64,000 nt of DNA. Origin: Bryobacteraceae bacterium CoA2 C42. GTDB lineage: Bacteria; Acidobacteriota; Terriglobia; Bryobacterales; Bryobacteraceae. Of this stretch, positions 35,721-44,846 are shown piece after piece (within the stretch, counting starts at the first letter, position 1; each line of letters starts with the position of its first letter). The stretch spans positions 56,698 to 120,697 of the forward strand of contig JAINDL010000003.1 in assembly GCA_019931245.1 (NCBI GenBank), in the 5' to 3' direction. Made by a program: the position numbers and the translations under genes. Under the pieces are notes generated by a model. The model searched no databases and was not told where the DNA came from. It saw only the letters and a program-made list of their open reading frames with translations.

Positions 35721-36956
35721 ATGCCACCCCTCGCCCCCATCACCATCCTCCTCCTCGCCGCCCTCTCCGCCTCCGCCGCCCTCCCCGACGGAAACCCGGA
35801 ACAGGCCGGACTCTCCCCCGAGCGCCTCCGCCGCATCCACGACACCATGCAGCGCCACATCGCCGCCCACAACATTCAAGGTGCCGTGACGCTCGTCGCC
35901 CGCCGCGGCCGCATCGTCCACGCCGAAGCCCACGGCTTCGCCGACGCCGAAGCGAAAAAAACCATGGCCCGCAACAGCCTCTTCCGCATCTGGTCCATGA
36001 CCAAACCGGTCATCGCCGTCGCCACCCTCATGATGGTCGAAGAGGGCAAAGTCCGGCTCAACGATCCCGTCTCGAAGTTTATCCCCGCCTTCAAGAACCA
36101 GTCCGTCGCCGCCGAGCCCGTCCGCGCCGGCAGCCCCACCCTCCACGCCGCCCCCGCCAAACGCGAAATCACCGTTCAGGACCTGCTCACCCACGTATCC
36201 GGCCTCGCCAGCGGCCCCTTGAGTAGCGCCGAAGCCGCCAAAATCAAAGGCTTCTACGAAGGCGCCCTCGCCACCTCCATCCCCCAGCTCGGCGCCACCC
36301 CCCTCGAGTTCCAACCCGGCTCCCGCTGGGCCTACAGCGCCGGCGCCGGCTTCGACACCCTCGGCCACATCGTCGAACTCACCAGCGGCCAGCCCCTCGA
36401 CCGGTTCCTCGCCACCCGCCTCTTCCAACCTCTCGGCATGCGCGACACCACCTTCCACCCCGGCCCCGACCTCATCCCCCGCCTCGCCACCACCTACCAC
36501 CGCGACCAAGGCGCCATCACCCGCCTCCCCGCCGACGCCCGCATGCTCCGCCTCTACGGCCCCAACTACCACGGCGGCGCCGGCGGCCTCTACTCCACCG
36601 CCGACGACTACGCCACCTTCGCCCAGATGCTCCTCAACGGCGGCGAATGGAACGGCCAGCGCATCCTCTCCCCCCGCACCGTCGAATGGATGGCCTCCGC
36701 CTTCGTCCCCGATACCTTTCCCGGCCGTGCCCCCGGCCGCGCCTTCGGCCTCAGCGTCCAGGTCATCACCAACCCCGTCGCCGCCGGCTGGCGCGTCTCC
36801 CCCGGTGCCTACGGCTGGGACGGCGCCTTCGGCACCCACTTCTGGATCGACCCCAAAGAACAACTTGTCGGCGTCCTGATGATCCAGGTCGACAACACCG
36901 ACCGCCAGCTCGACCGCGACTTTGAAGCCGCCGTCTTCCAGGCCATCATCGACTGA
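35721..36956 (+). CDS. Serine beta-lactamase-like hydrolase (class C/esterase EstB type)
   Basis: A 411-residue exported protein. A signal peptide (MPPLAPITILLLAALSASA) follows AGAGG in the leader. The catalytic Ser92-Met-Thr-Lys95 (SxxK) sits in IWSMTKPV. The second motif is Tyr205-Ser-Ala in WAYSAGAGFDTLGH, where true class C enzymes have YxN. HGGAGGLYSTADDYATF follows. The YSA variant is common in esterases and D-aminopeptidases of this superfamily, so it is more likely an esterase or peptidase than an antibiotic-resistance enzyme. The stop faces the end of TonB receptor 3 across a hairpin. Confidence 0.9.
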   Translation: MPPLAPITILLLAALSASAALPDGNPEQAGLSPERLRRIHDTMQRHIAAHNIQGAVTLVARRGRIVHAEAHGFADAEAKKTMARNSLFRIWSMTKPVIAVATLMMVEEGKVRLNDPVSKFIPAFKNQSVAAEPVRAGSPTLHAAPAKREITVQDLLTHVSGLASGPLSSAEAAKIKGFYEGALATSIPQLGATPLEFQPGSRWAYSAGAGFDTLGHIVELTSGQPLDRFLATRLFQPLGMRDTTFHPGPDLIPRLATTYHRDQGAITRLPADARMLRLYGPNYHGGAGGLYSTADDYATFAQMLLNGGEWNGQRILSPRTVEWMASAFVPDTFPGRAPGRAFGLSVQVITNPVAAGWRVSPGAYGWDGAFGTHFWIDPKEQLVGVLMIQVDNTDRQLDRDFEAAVFQAIID

Positions 36957-36987
36957 CCTCCCCCGCCCCACTCGCCCGGAAACAGCC

Positions 36988-37019
36988 AGGCGGGCGAACC
37001 CGGCTGCGTTCGCCCGCCT
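36988..37019. terminator. Bidirectional terminator-like hairpin with GGGCGAAC core
   Basis: AGGCGGGCGAAC (36988-36999) and its perfect complement (37008-37019) flank an 8-nt loop, between two convergent genes. No long T-run follows. The core GGGCGAAC/GTTCGCCC recurs at 56307-56333, so it may be a REP-type element doing a terminator's job. Confidence 0.6.
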
Positions 37020-37039
37020 CGCGTTCTTCCTTGCCGTGC

Positions 37040-40000
37040 TTAAAACTGCAGACGAAGCACCATCTGCAGATACCGGGGCGTTCTTCCGATCGCCGTAATG
37101 TCCGCCGTGCCAAAATTGGCGTTCGTCGACGCGCCCAACGGACCCTGGTTCGGATTCAGGTTCGCCCCTCCGAAGTTCCGGTCAATGCCGCCGGCGCCAA
37201 ACTCCGTCCGGTTGAAGGCATTCACCGCCTCCGCCCGAATCTCCGCCCGCAGCCGCTCGCCCATCGACACCGTCTTCGACACCGTCAGATTCCAGTTGTT
37301 GATCCCGAAGCTGCGCACATCGTCCAGAAACCGCGGCGCGGTCCCGTACCAATACAGATCGTTCTGCACAATCGTCGCCCCCGGTACCGATGGATTCGCC
37401 GTCGAAACTATCCGGTTCCGGAACGCGTTCGGGTTGAACACCAGCAGCCGGCGGTTGGGCACCACCACCGACGACCCGTCCGGCAAACGTGTCGCCGTCC
37501 GCCCGTCGCCAAACACCCGGTACTCCTTCGGCAGCACCGGATCGCTGATCAGGTCCGGACGCCCGAAGCCGCCTCCTGCCACGCTCAACGGTAATCCCGA
37601 CGAGAACGTCGTCACGCCCGCAATCTTCCAGCCTCCCGCCAACGCATTCAGAACACCGCTCGTCGCCCAGCGCTGCCCCTTGCCGAAAGGCAGATCGTAA
37701 GCGTAGTAGATCACCGCCCGGTGCGGCACGTCCGAGTTCGATACACTCCGCTCCAGGTTCCAGTCCCGCAGCGTAAACGAACTCGCCCCACCGCCGTTGG
37801 CCGTGTTGCCCGCGCCGTTCACGGAGAAGTGGTTGCCAATATCTATGCTCTTCGACCACGTATAGTTGCCGCCGATCTCCAGGCCGGACCGGTACGCCCT
37901 CCGCACATTCACCTGCAGGGCGTGGTAGTTCGAATTCCCAAACCGCTGGTGGAACAAGGTCACGTTCTGGAGAGCCGGGTAGGGCAGCAGCGTCTGTAGC
38001 CGCGACACCTGCGCCCCGCCTACCGCGGCATTGAACGCCGGGATGCGGCCAAACAGCGGATTCGCAATCAGCTGATTCAGCGGATTCACCCCCGTCTGAA
38101 TCCACGTCGACCGTGCCGAGTTCAGCACTTGCGGGTCCATCGCGTTCACCCCGTTGATCGGCAGCTGCTGAATAGTCAGCCGCGTACCTTTCGTCCCCAC
38201 GTAGCTTACCTGCAGGTTGATCCCGCTCGGCAGCTCCCGTTCCACGGTAAAGTTCCATTGCTGAATGTAAGGCGTCCGCTGATTCCGCGTAATCGCTACC
38301 ACGCTCCGCCCGTACAAAAGCGGGTTGTTCGCACTATCCGCCAGAACGGTGCCCCCTCCGTTAAAGCTGTTGTTGAACGGACGCTCCAGAATGTCCAGGT
38401 TGTTCAACGGCCGGATCCGCGAAAACGCCGGCGCCGTAAAAGCATCCGTACCAAAACCTTCCAGCCCCGACCCGACCCCGGTCGTCTGATCAAAACTGAT
38501 GCCGTAACCCGCGCGGATCACCGTCTTTTCGAGAGGACGCCACGCAATCCCCAACCGCGGCTGCCACTGCCGGTAGTCCGGGTCCATCTGGAACCGGCTC
38601 ACCCCGTCCCGGCCCGCCAGCTGATAGGCCCCCGGCGAACCCAGAAAGTTTCTCGCCGCCGGGTCAAACGGCGACAACCGGTTGAAACGCTCCGTCAACG
38701 GCATCTGCAGGTCATAGCGCACCCCCAGGTTCACCGTCAGCGACCGCGTCACCTTCCAGTCATTCTGCGAGTAAAAGCCCCAGTAACTGCTCTTGAAGGC
38801 GCCCCGCGGATCATTCTGGGCAAACTGCGAACCCGCGTCCCCTCCCCGCATCGCCCCCAGCATCACATCCGCCAGGACGTAACCCTCCACCCGATTCGGC
38901 GGCAGCGCCGGACAACCCGGACCCGTGCACTCCCGCGTCCAGTTCTCATCCGCCCGGAAGATCATTCCGGGTACCCGCGGCTGATTGAAGTTATTCAGCA
39001 TCGGACGATACTCCCCGCCCGCCTTGTGCGTCCACTTGCCGCGGATCTTCGTGTAGTTCGCTACAAAGTTCGAATTCGTCGAAAAATTCCGCTGGAGCTG
39101 GAAGAAGCGGAAACCAATCTCCGGGAAGCCCCCGCCCGGCACCACAAACGGGAACGGATTGTTCTGCAGAACCCGGATCATGTCCGGCGCGAAACCCAAC
39201 GCCGCCAGATCCGTGTTCACTCCCTGCGGCGGCTCGTTGATTAACGACAACCGGTTCACATTCGCCCGGAACTCAAACAACGACGTCGCCGACTTCGTCC
39301 ACGTATGGCCCAGCGTGAAGGTCGGAATATACTGCCGCGTCAGCGACTGCTGCGTGGCCGCGCGGTTCCCGCCCTCGCCCCGGAAGCGGTCCGGCGGCGT
39401 GTTCAGCGTCCAGTCCGAAGTCCAGCGGAAAAACGTGCGGTGCCGGTCGTTGAACTGCTGGTCCAGCTTCAGGATGAACTGGTCCGTCTCGGTCCGGATC
39501 ACATTGCTGTCAAAGTAGTTCACCGTCCCGTCAATGTTCAGCGGCGGAATGTTCGGCAGCGGATAGCTGTTGACCAGCGTCCGGCCCGTCTGGTTGATCA
39601 TAGCCGGCGGAATCACGTTACCGAGAAACGGCGCCCGGTTAATCCGGAACTGCCCCGCCGAAACCTCCGTCACCGCCGCTCCGGCCGGCGTCGGATTGAA
39701 AATCAATCGCGGCGTCACCTCCAACTGCCCGTTGGCCGGATTGCGGAACTGCGCAACGGTCTGCGAAAAGTCGCCGGTCCGCTCGCGCGCCGTCGGCACC
39801 GTCAAAAACGCCGAAGCATCCTCCACCCGCCGGTTGCCTTCGTAGGCGAAAAAGAAAAACGTCCGGTTCTTGCCATCATAATTCGGCAAACGGACCGGAC
39901 CCGAAAGGTTCGCTCCAAACTGATGGATGTTGAACACGCCCTTTTCGCGGACGGGATCGCCCCCCGGAGTCCGCCCGAAACTGTTGCGACCAAAGTCGTT

Positions 40001-40816
40001 CGCGTTCAGAGCGGAGTTGCGCCAGTAGTCGTAAACTGCCCCGTGGAACTGATTGGTCCCACTCTTGGTGCCAAAGCTGATCACCCCGCCCGAAGCCCTC
40101 CCGTACTCCGCAGAGTAGGCATTCGTAATCACCTTCATATCACCAATCGCATCCAGATTGGGCACCGTGATGATCTCGTTAAACGCCGCACCCGTGTTCG
40201 GCGCCCCGTCGAGCAGCACCTCCGTCGAAATCGGACGCGACCCGTTCACCGCAAAATTCGAAAACTGCGCCCGCGCCCCGTCCCCGGTAGCAAAATTCCC
40301 CGTTCCCTCAAAGTTCCCGCGCGGCACCACCCCCGGAATCGTCGCCATATAATAGGTTGGACTCCGGCCGATGTTCGGCACGCTAGCCATGATATTGGTC
40401 GAAACGGTCGCGTTCAAGTCGGTCGAGTCCGTCTGCAGCGCCAGCGCATTGGCCCGCACCTCCACCGTCTCCTGCACCGCCCCCAGCGCCAGGGCGGCAT
40501 CAATCCGGACCTTCGAGTCCAGCGTCAACGTCACCCCGGTCGAGCGGAAACTCTTGAATCCGGTCGCCTCCACCGTCACGTCGTAAGTCCCCGTCGGCAG
40601 GTACGGCTGGACGTACTCACCAGCATCGTTGGAACTCGTCTGGGTGACGATGTTCGTCCCCGTGTTTACAATCTTCACCTTCGCCCCCTTCACTGGCGCC
40701 CCCGAAGGATCGGTGATCGTTCCCAGTATGGTGCCGGTGATGACCTGCGCGGGCGCCACCCAGGGCGCCAGCGCAACGGCAGTTAGCCAAAGGCTGTTTC
40801 GAACAAGACGGTTCAT
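37040..40816 (-). CDS. TonB-dependent receptor, Oar-like, with carboxypeptidase-regulatory domain (receptor 3)
   Basis: A 1258-residue receptor from the ATG at 40816, which has GGAGATT about 10 nt upstream; the longer frame to 40918 lacks a signal peptide. The signal peptide ends APAQ (about 1-24). The regulatory domain (GTILGTITDPSGAPVKGAKV) is followed by the plug (PNLDAIGDMKVITNAYSAEY, then FGTKSGTNQFHGAVYDYW) and a long barrel ending LRLQF. It is the largest of the four receptors. The divergent gene at 40984 encodes a membrane regulator-like protein, which suggests signal-dependent expression of this receptor. The substrate is unknown. Confidence 0.93.
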   Translation of the reverse strand: MNRLVRNSLWLTAVALAPWVAPAQVITGTILGTITDPSGAPVKGAKVKIVNTGTNIVTQTSSNDAGEYVQPYLPTGTYDVTVEATGFKSFRSTGVTLTLDSKVRIDAALALGAVQETVEVRANALALQTDSTDLNATVSTNIMASVPNIGRSPTYYMATIPGVVPRGNFEGTGNFATGDGARAQFSNFAVNGSRPISTEVLLDGAPNTGAAFNEIITVPNLDAIGDMKVITNAYSAEYGRASGGVISFGTKSGTNQFHGAVYDYWRNSALNANDFGRNSFGRTPGGDPVREKGVFNIHQFGANLSGPVRLPNYDGKNRTFFFFAYEGNRRVEDASAFLTVPTARERTGDFSQTVAQFRNPANGQLEVTPRLIFNPTPAGAAVTEVSAGQFRINRAPFLGNVIPPAMINQTGRTLVNSYPLPNIPPLNIDGTVNYFDSNVIRTETDQFILKLDQQFNDRHRTFFRWTSDWTLNTPPDRFRGEGGNRAATQQSLTRQYIPTFTLGHTWTKSATSLFEFRANVNRLSLINEPPQGVNTDLAALGFAPDMIRVLQNNPFPFVVPGGGFPEIGFRFFQLQRNFSTNSNFVANYTKIRGKWTHKAGGEYRPMLNNFNQPRVPGMIFRADENWTRECTGPGCPALPPNRVEGYVLADVMLGAMRGGDAGSQFAQNDPRGAFKSSYWGFYSQNDWKVTRSLTVNLGVRYDLQMPLTERFNRLSPFDPAARNFLGSPGAYQLAGRDGVSRFQMDPDYRQWQPRLGIAWRPLEKTVIRAGYGISFDQTTGVGSGLEGFGTDAFTAPAFSRIRPLNNLDILERPFNNSFNGGGTVLADSANNPLLYGRSVVAITRNQRTPYIQQWNFTVERELPSGINLQVSYVGTKGTRLTIQQLPINGVNAMDPQVLNSARSTWIQTGVNPLNQLIANPLFGRIPAFNAAVGGAQVSRLQTLLPYPALQNVTLFHQRFGNSNYHALQVNVRRAYRSGLEIGGNYTWSKSIDIGNHFSVNGAGNTANGGGASSFTLRDWNLERSVSNSDVPHRAVIYYAYDLPFGKGQRWATSGVLNALAGGWKIAGVTTFSSGLPLSVAGGGFGRPDLISDPVLPKEYRVFGDGRTATRLPDGSSVVVPNRRLLVFNPNAFRNRIVSTANPSVPGATIVQNDLYWYGTAPRFLDDVRSFGINNWNLTVSKTVSMGERLRAEIRAEAVNAFNRTEFGAGGIDRNFGGANLNPNQGPLGASTNANFGTADITAIGRTPRYLQMVLRLQF

Positions 40817-40926
40817 GGCAGGAATCTCCTTGGTCCTACCCGCATGCTGAAGCCCGCCCTCGGCCACCGTCAAGGCTAGAAACAGTGAATCCCGTAACCC
40901 AACCGAAACATCAATCAATCGTGTCG

Positions 40927-40964
40927 TTTAGCATCGCGGTTAGGGCAGGTTAGGCGATGTTAGA
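40927..40964 (+). promoter_or_regulatory. Phased GGTTAG direct repeats upstream of the second membrane regulator
   Basis: GGTTAG, GGTTAG and TGTTAG follow one another with TTAG at 40940, 40950 and 40960, exactly 10 bp apart. A looser TTAG lies at 40928. They occupy the divergent gap between TonB receptor 3 and the regulator-like gene. The layout (6-bp unit plus 4-bp spacer) copies the GGAACG repeats around the paralogous gene at 10051. Confidence 0.5.
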
Positions 40965-40983
40965 ACCAGCAGAAAACCCGGCC

Positions 40984-42231
40984 ATGGCTAACTCTCTTAC
41001 CCCCTCCGCCGCCCACCCCGTCCTTGACCGGGAAAAGGTCGAAGCAGTTCGCCGGCATCTGGCCGAGATCGTCGCCAGCAAAGAGTTCCGCAGCACCCGC
41101 CGGGGACGCCAGTTCCTCGAGTACGTCGTCGAACGGGCCCTCGAGGGTCGCGATGATCTCCTCAAGGAGCGCATCATCGGCGTCGAAGTCTTTGGTCGCG
41201 ACGATGCCTACGATCCCTCCGCCGACTCCATCGTCCGCGTCGGCGCCAACGACGTCCGCAAGCGCCTGGCCGCCTTCTACCAATCCTCACCCTCATCCCC
41301 GCTCTCCATCGTCCTCCCCCCGGGCTCCTACCTGCCCGAGTTCCGCTGGGAAGACACCCGGCAAACTCCCACCCCGGCGCCACCCCGCCGCTCCTGGCAA
41401 ACCCCGCTCCTCCTCCTCCTCACCCTCCTCCTCACCCTCCTCCTGGGCGCTGTCGCCTTCAACCGGACCCTAGCCCCCCCCCCGCCCGCACCCTCCGCCC
41501 TCGAACGGTTTTGGGAACCCGCCACCGCCGACTCCCACCCCGTTCTCATCGGCCTCGGCCACTCCGTCGCCTACCAACCCCGGCAGCGTCAATGGGACCG
41601 CCTCGCCACCATCCCTCCCCCACCCGCGAGCGCCATGGTTCGCCTGGAAGACCGCTATGTCTCCGCCGCCGATGCCCTCGTCGCCGCCCGCCTCAGCGAA
41701 ATGTTCGCCCGCCGCCAAAAACCCCTATCGGTCCGCGTCGGCAGCAGCCTCAGCTTCGGAGAACTCCGCAAACACCCCACCCTCCTCATCGGCGCGTTCA
41801 ACAACCAGTGGACCCTCGAAATGACCCGCGATCTCCGCTTCTCCTTCCACGCCGAACAACTCCCCTCCGGCGAGGAGCGCCTCGCCGTCGTCGACCGCAA
41901 CCAGCACTCCCGCCCCTGGTCCCTCACCCGCGTCTGGCCCTCCGCCAACAGCAACGTCGACTACGCCATCGTCACCCGCCTCTTCGATCCCCACTCCGGC
42001 AAAGTCATGGTCTTCCTCGCCGGCATCCTCCAATACGGGACCGAAGCTGCCGGCGCCTTCCTCACCGACCCCGGCGCCTTCGCCGAATTCGAACGGCGAG
42101 CCCCTAAAGACTGGGAGCAGCGGAATCTTCAGGTCGTCTTGCAGACCAACGTCATTCGCCAGGCCCCCGCCGGGCCCCGCGTCCTCGCCGTCCACGTCTG
42201 GGATCGACACCAGCCTCCCGCCCAACCCTAG
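40984..42231 (+). CDS. Membrane-anchored regulator-like protein (paralogue of the 10051 protein in its N-terminal domain)
   Basis: A 415-residue protein from the ATG at 40984; an ATG at 40957 is embedded in phased repeats and is less likely. Residues of about 15-125 match the N-terminal domain of the 10051 protein: EIVASKEFRSTRRGRQFLEY, then VRVGANDVRKRLAAFYQ and LPPGSYLPEF. A Pro-rich linker and one membrane helix (PLLLLLTLLLTLLLGAVAF) follow. The ectodomain of about 240 residues is not lectin-like (PVLIGLGHSVAYQ, TLLIGAFNNQWT, VMVFLAGILQYGTEAAGAF) and resembles a periplasmic ligand-binding fold. A ToxR-like one-component regulator of TonB receptor 3 is my inference. Confidence 0.68.
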   Translation: MANSLTPSAAHPVLDREKVEAVRRHLAEIVASKEFRSTRRGRQFLEYVVERALEGRDDLLKERIIGVEVFGRDDAYDPSADSIVRVGANDVRKRLAAFYQSSPSSPLSIVLPPGSYLPEFRWEDTRQTPTPAPPRRSWQTPLLLLLTLLLTLLLGAVAFNRTLAPPPPAPSALERFWEPATADSHPVLIGLGHSVAYQPRQRQWDRLATIPPPPASAMVRLEDRYVSAADALVAARLSEMFARRQKPLSVRVGSSLSFGELRKHPTLLIGAFNNQWTLEMTRDLRFSFHAEQLPSGEERLAVVDRNQHSRPWSLTRVWPSANSNVDYAIVTRLFDPHSGKVMVFLAGILQYGTEAAGAFLTDPGAFAEFERRAPKDWEQRNLQVVLQTNVIRQAPAGPRVLAVHVWDRHQPPAQP

Positions 42232-42237
42232 CCCTTC

Positions 42238-43920
42238 TCAGTTCAAAACAAACGCCCACAGCGTATCCCCCGTCGCCACCGTCACATACTGGTGACCGTC
42301 CAGCAGATACGTCTGCGGCGCGTTCGAAATGTTCCCGATCCGCGTATGCCACAGCGGCTTTCCCGTCCGCGCATCGTGCGCCACAAAATTGCTCTGCCCG
42401 TCCCCCGCGAACACCAATCCGCCAGCCGTCGCCAACAATCCCCCGCTCCCGCCCATGCCGTACCACCGGTGGCGCCACACCACCTTCCCCGTCTTGTAAT
42501 CAATCGCGCTCAGGTAATCCCCGGGCGACCCCACCCCAACCTCCTCCTTCCCCCCTAACCCCATCGATCCCCGCGGATCCAAATCCGTCAGATAAAAAAT
42601 CGAAAACGCATTCCACTCCGGCACATAGAACAGCCCCGTATCCAGCGAAAACGCCGGCGGCTGCCAGTTCACCGTACCCTCCGCCGTCGGCGAAACCAGT
42701 GCCCCGCCCACCGTCGGATCCTTCACCGGATCATGCTCCGGCGCACCGTTCCGGTTCAGCCCCTTCGCCCAGTTCGTGTGCATCCCATACTTCGCACTCA
42801 CCAACCGCTCCCCCGTCACCCGGTCCAGCGTAAAGAAATAGCCGTTCCGCGCCGCCGTCATTACCAGCTTCCGCATCTTCCCGTTAAACGGTAGATCCGC
42901 CAGAATCGGCGTCTGCGCCGAATCATAATCGTGCAGATCGTGCGGCGAGGTCTGGTAATGCCAGCGAATCTTCCCCGTCTCCACATCCAACGCCACCAGC
43001 GAGCACGTGTACAGGTTGTCCCCGTCCCCCCGCTTGCCCGTCGTGTACGCCGGCGTCGGATTGCCGGTCCCTATGATGTACAGCTTCGTCTCCGGATCGT
43101 ACGCCCCCGGAATCCACGTCTGCCCGCCCCCGTGCCGCGCCGCGTCCAGGCTCGCCCACGTCTCCAGCCCCGGATCCCCCTTCTTCATCGGCACCATGTA
43201 CGTCTTCCATTGCAACTCCCCCGTCTCCGGGTCGAACGACTGCAGAAACCCCGGCGAATCGATATCGTTCCCCGTCCCCACCAGCACATGGTTGCCCGCC
43301 ACCACCGGCGCCGGCGTCGAAAAATAGCCCTGCTCCAAATCCGCAATCGGCTTGTGCCAGCGCTCTTTGCCCGTCTTCGCCTCGAGCGACACCAGATAGT
43401 TGTCCGGCGTCTCCATGTAGAGGTAGTTGTTCCACATCGCCAGCCCACGGTTGCCGATGTGCGTGCCGCCCTTCGTCTTCCAGTAGTAGTGCCACAGCTC
43501 CCGCCCATCCCGCGCATCCACCGCCCACGCGTTATCCGGCATCGAGAAGTACAGCGTCCCGTCCACCATCAGCACGGAGGCCTTAATCGTCCCCCCGCCC
43601 AACTGCAGATCACCCGTTCCCTCCCCGCCCACAATCCGCTTCGCCGTCGACGGCGGCGCAAACCGCCCCCGCCCCCCGCCGCCGCCCGCCTGCGGCATCC
43701 CCGGCGTCAGCCGGATCATCCACGCCAGCGACAGGTTCTTCACCGTCGCCGTATTGACCTCCTTCAACAGGCTGTACCGCCGGCCCGAGTAGTCGCCGTT
43801 ATAGGTCGGCCACTGCTCCTTCAACGGCTTCAGCAACTCCTGCGGGGTTACGCCCCCGCCCTGCGCCCACAGCGCCGCGCCCCATAATCCAAGGCACACC
43901 AATCCAAGCCAAATTCTCAT
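42238..43920 (-). CDS. PQQ-dependent dehydrogenase (quinoprotein, eight-bladed propeller)
   Basis: A 560-residue exported enzyme with signal peptide MRIWLGLVCLGLWGAALWAQ. Propeller motifs include EQWPTYNGDYSGRRYSLLKE, repeated tryptophan-docking strands such as TGKERWHKPIADL and TGKVVWRHRWYGM, and GGLLATAGGLVFAGDGQSNF. It should oxidise an alcohol, aldose or similar substrate in the periplasm with PQQ. There is no fused haem domain; the cytochrome encoded immediately upstream, with a 4-nt ATGA overlap, is the probable electron acceptor. PQQ synthesis genes are not in the window. The convergent gene at 40984-42231 ends 6 nt away. Confidence 0.9.
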   Translation of the reverse strand: MRIWLGLVCLGLWGAALWAQGGGVTPQELLKPLKEQWPTYNGDYSGRRYSLLKEVNTATVKNLSLAWMIRLTPGMPQAGGGGGRGRFAPPSTAKRIVGGEGTGDLQLGGGTIKASVLMVDGTLYFSMPDNAWAVDARDGRELWHYYWKTKGGTHIGNRGLAMWNNYLYMETPDNYLVSLEAKTGKERWHKPIADLEQGYFSTPAPVVAGNHVLVGTGNDIDSPGFLQSFDPETGELQWKTYMVPMKKGDPGLETWASLDAARHGGGQTWIPGAYDPETKLYIIGTGNPTPAYTTGKRGDGDNLYTCSLVALDVETGKIRWHYQTSPHDLHDYDSAQTPILADLPFNGKMRKLVMTAARNGYFFTLDRVTGERLVSAKYGMHTNWAKGLNRNGAPEHDPVKDPTVGGALVSPTAEGTVNWQPPAFSLDTGLFYVPEWNAFSIFYLTDLDPRGSMGLGGKEEVGVGSPGDYLSAIDYKTGKVVWRHRWYGMGGSGGLLATAGGLVFAGDGQSNFVAHDARTGKPLWHTRIGNISNAPQTYLLDGHQYVTVATGDTLWAFVLN

Positions 43921-44765
43921 TTGATCGTCACCAGGTAGGCCGTCACATCGTGCATATTCTGATCGGTCAGCTGCGGCAGCATGTCAATATGCGGCTGCAG
44001 CGGGTTCTTCACCTCCACCCGCGGCGCCTCGCCGTCCCGCCCGAACGACCGGATCGTTCCGTCCTCGAGCTCCAAAGTCACCTGAAAGGCGTCCATCCGC
44101 ACCAGCTTGCCTTCCACCTTCGCCCCCGTCTTCGGCGTCAACGTCACCAGCGTCGGCTTGGTGCTCCGCGGCGTCCCGAAGCCACCCCGGCGCACCACCC
44201 CGGCTACCCACGTATTCTGCAGCACCTTCGGATCCGCCAACCGCGTCGCAATCCCCCGCAAATCACCCGTCACCGCATGGCAGCCCGCGCACTTCTGCCC
44301 GAAAAACTTCTCGCCTTCCCCCGCGTTACCCACCAGAATCGACGGCGGCGCCATCTCGCTCGGCGGCTTCCCCTGCCCGCCAATCGTGTCCATCACGCTG
44401 CGCACATAAGCCGACACCGCCTTGGCGTCCTCCGGGCTCATCGGAATCGCCGGCATCCCGCTCCGCGCGAGCGAACCCTGGATCACCGGAACAATCAACT
44501 CGCCCGCCCGGTCCGCCAGCGCCAACTGCGACCGCAGCAGGTTCGGCCCCCCCATGTCGCCACCCCGCAAATCCGCTCCGTGGCACGACCGGCACGATAT
44601 CCCGTACACCTGCTTGCCCCGCGCGATCTCCACCGGATCCCCCGGCGGCCGCTTCTGCCCCGGCACAAACCCGCCGCTTCGCTGCGCCAACACCGCCGGC
44701 GCCAACATCCCGCCAGCTACCAGCACGCACAGACCCGTTCGCCAAAAGACCATATCGATTCTCAT
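43917..44765 (-). CDS. Dihaem c-type cytochrome, partner of the PQQ dehydrogenase
   Basis: A 282-residue exported protein. The ATG at 44765 (MRIDMVFWRTGLCVLVAGGM) gives a proper signal peptide; the much longer open frame upstream is antisense to a neighbouring gene. Two haem sites are seen: CRSCHGADLRGG (about residue 57) and CAGCHAVTGDL (about 155), each with a downstream Met-containing helix (SGMPAIPMSPEDAKAVSAYV). The C-terminal part (LVTLTPKTGAKVEGKLVRMD) is a beta-rich domain. It should take electrons from the quinoprotein and pass them to a terminal oxidase. Confidence 0.87.
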   Translation of the reverse strand: MRIDMVFWRTGLCVLVAGGMLAPAVLAQRSGGFVPGQKRPPGDPVEIARGKQVYGISCRSCHGADLRGGDMGGPNLLRSQLALADRAGELIVPVIQGSLARSGMPAIPMSPEDAKAVSAYVRSVMDTIGGQGKPPSEMAPPSILVGNAGEGEKFFGQKCAGCHAVTGDLRGIATRLADPKVLQNTWVAGVVRRGGFGTPRSTKPTLVTLTPKTGAKVEGKLVRMDAFQVTLELEDGTIRSFGRDGEAPRVEVKNPLQPHIDMLPQLTDQNMHDVTAYLVTIK

Positions 44766-44846
44766 TGTATCCAGCGCGGCCCTCCCCTGCCGCCGCCGTG
44801 ATCGGATTCGCCTCCCGTTCTCGCGTAAGATATCAGGCATCGCGCT

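Noticed and set aside
35721..36956. Antibiotic-resistance beta-lactamase call
   Set aside because: The second motif is YSA rather than YxN and the family is dominated by esterases and peptidases, so a resistance label is not supported.
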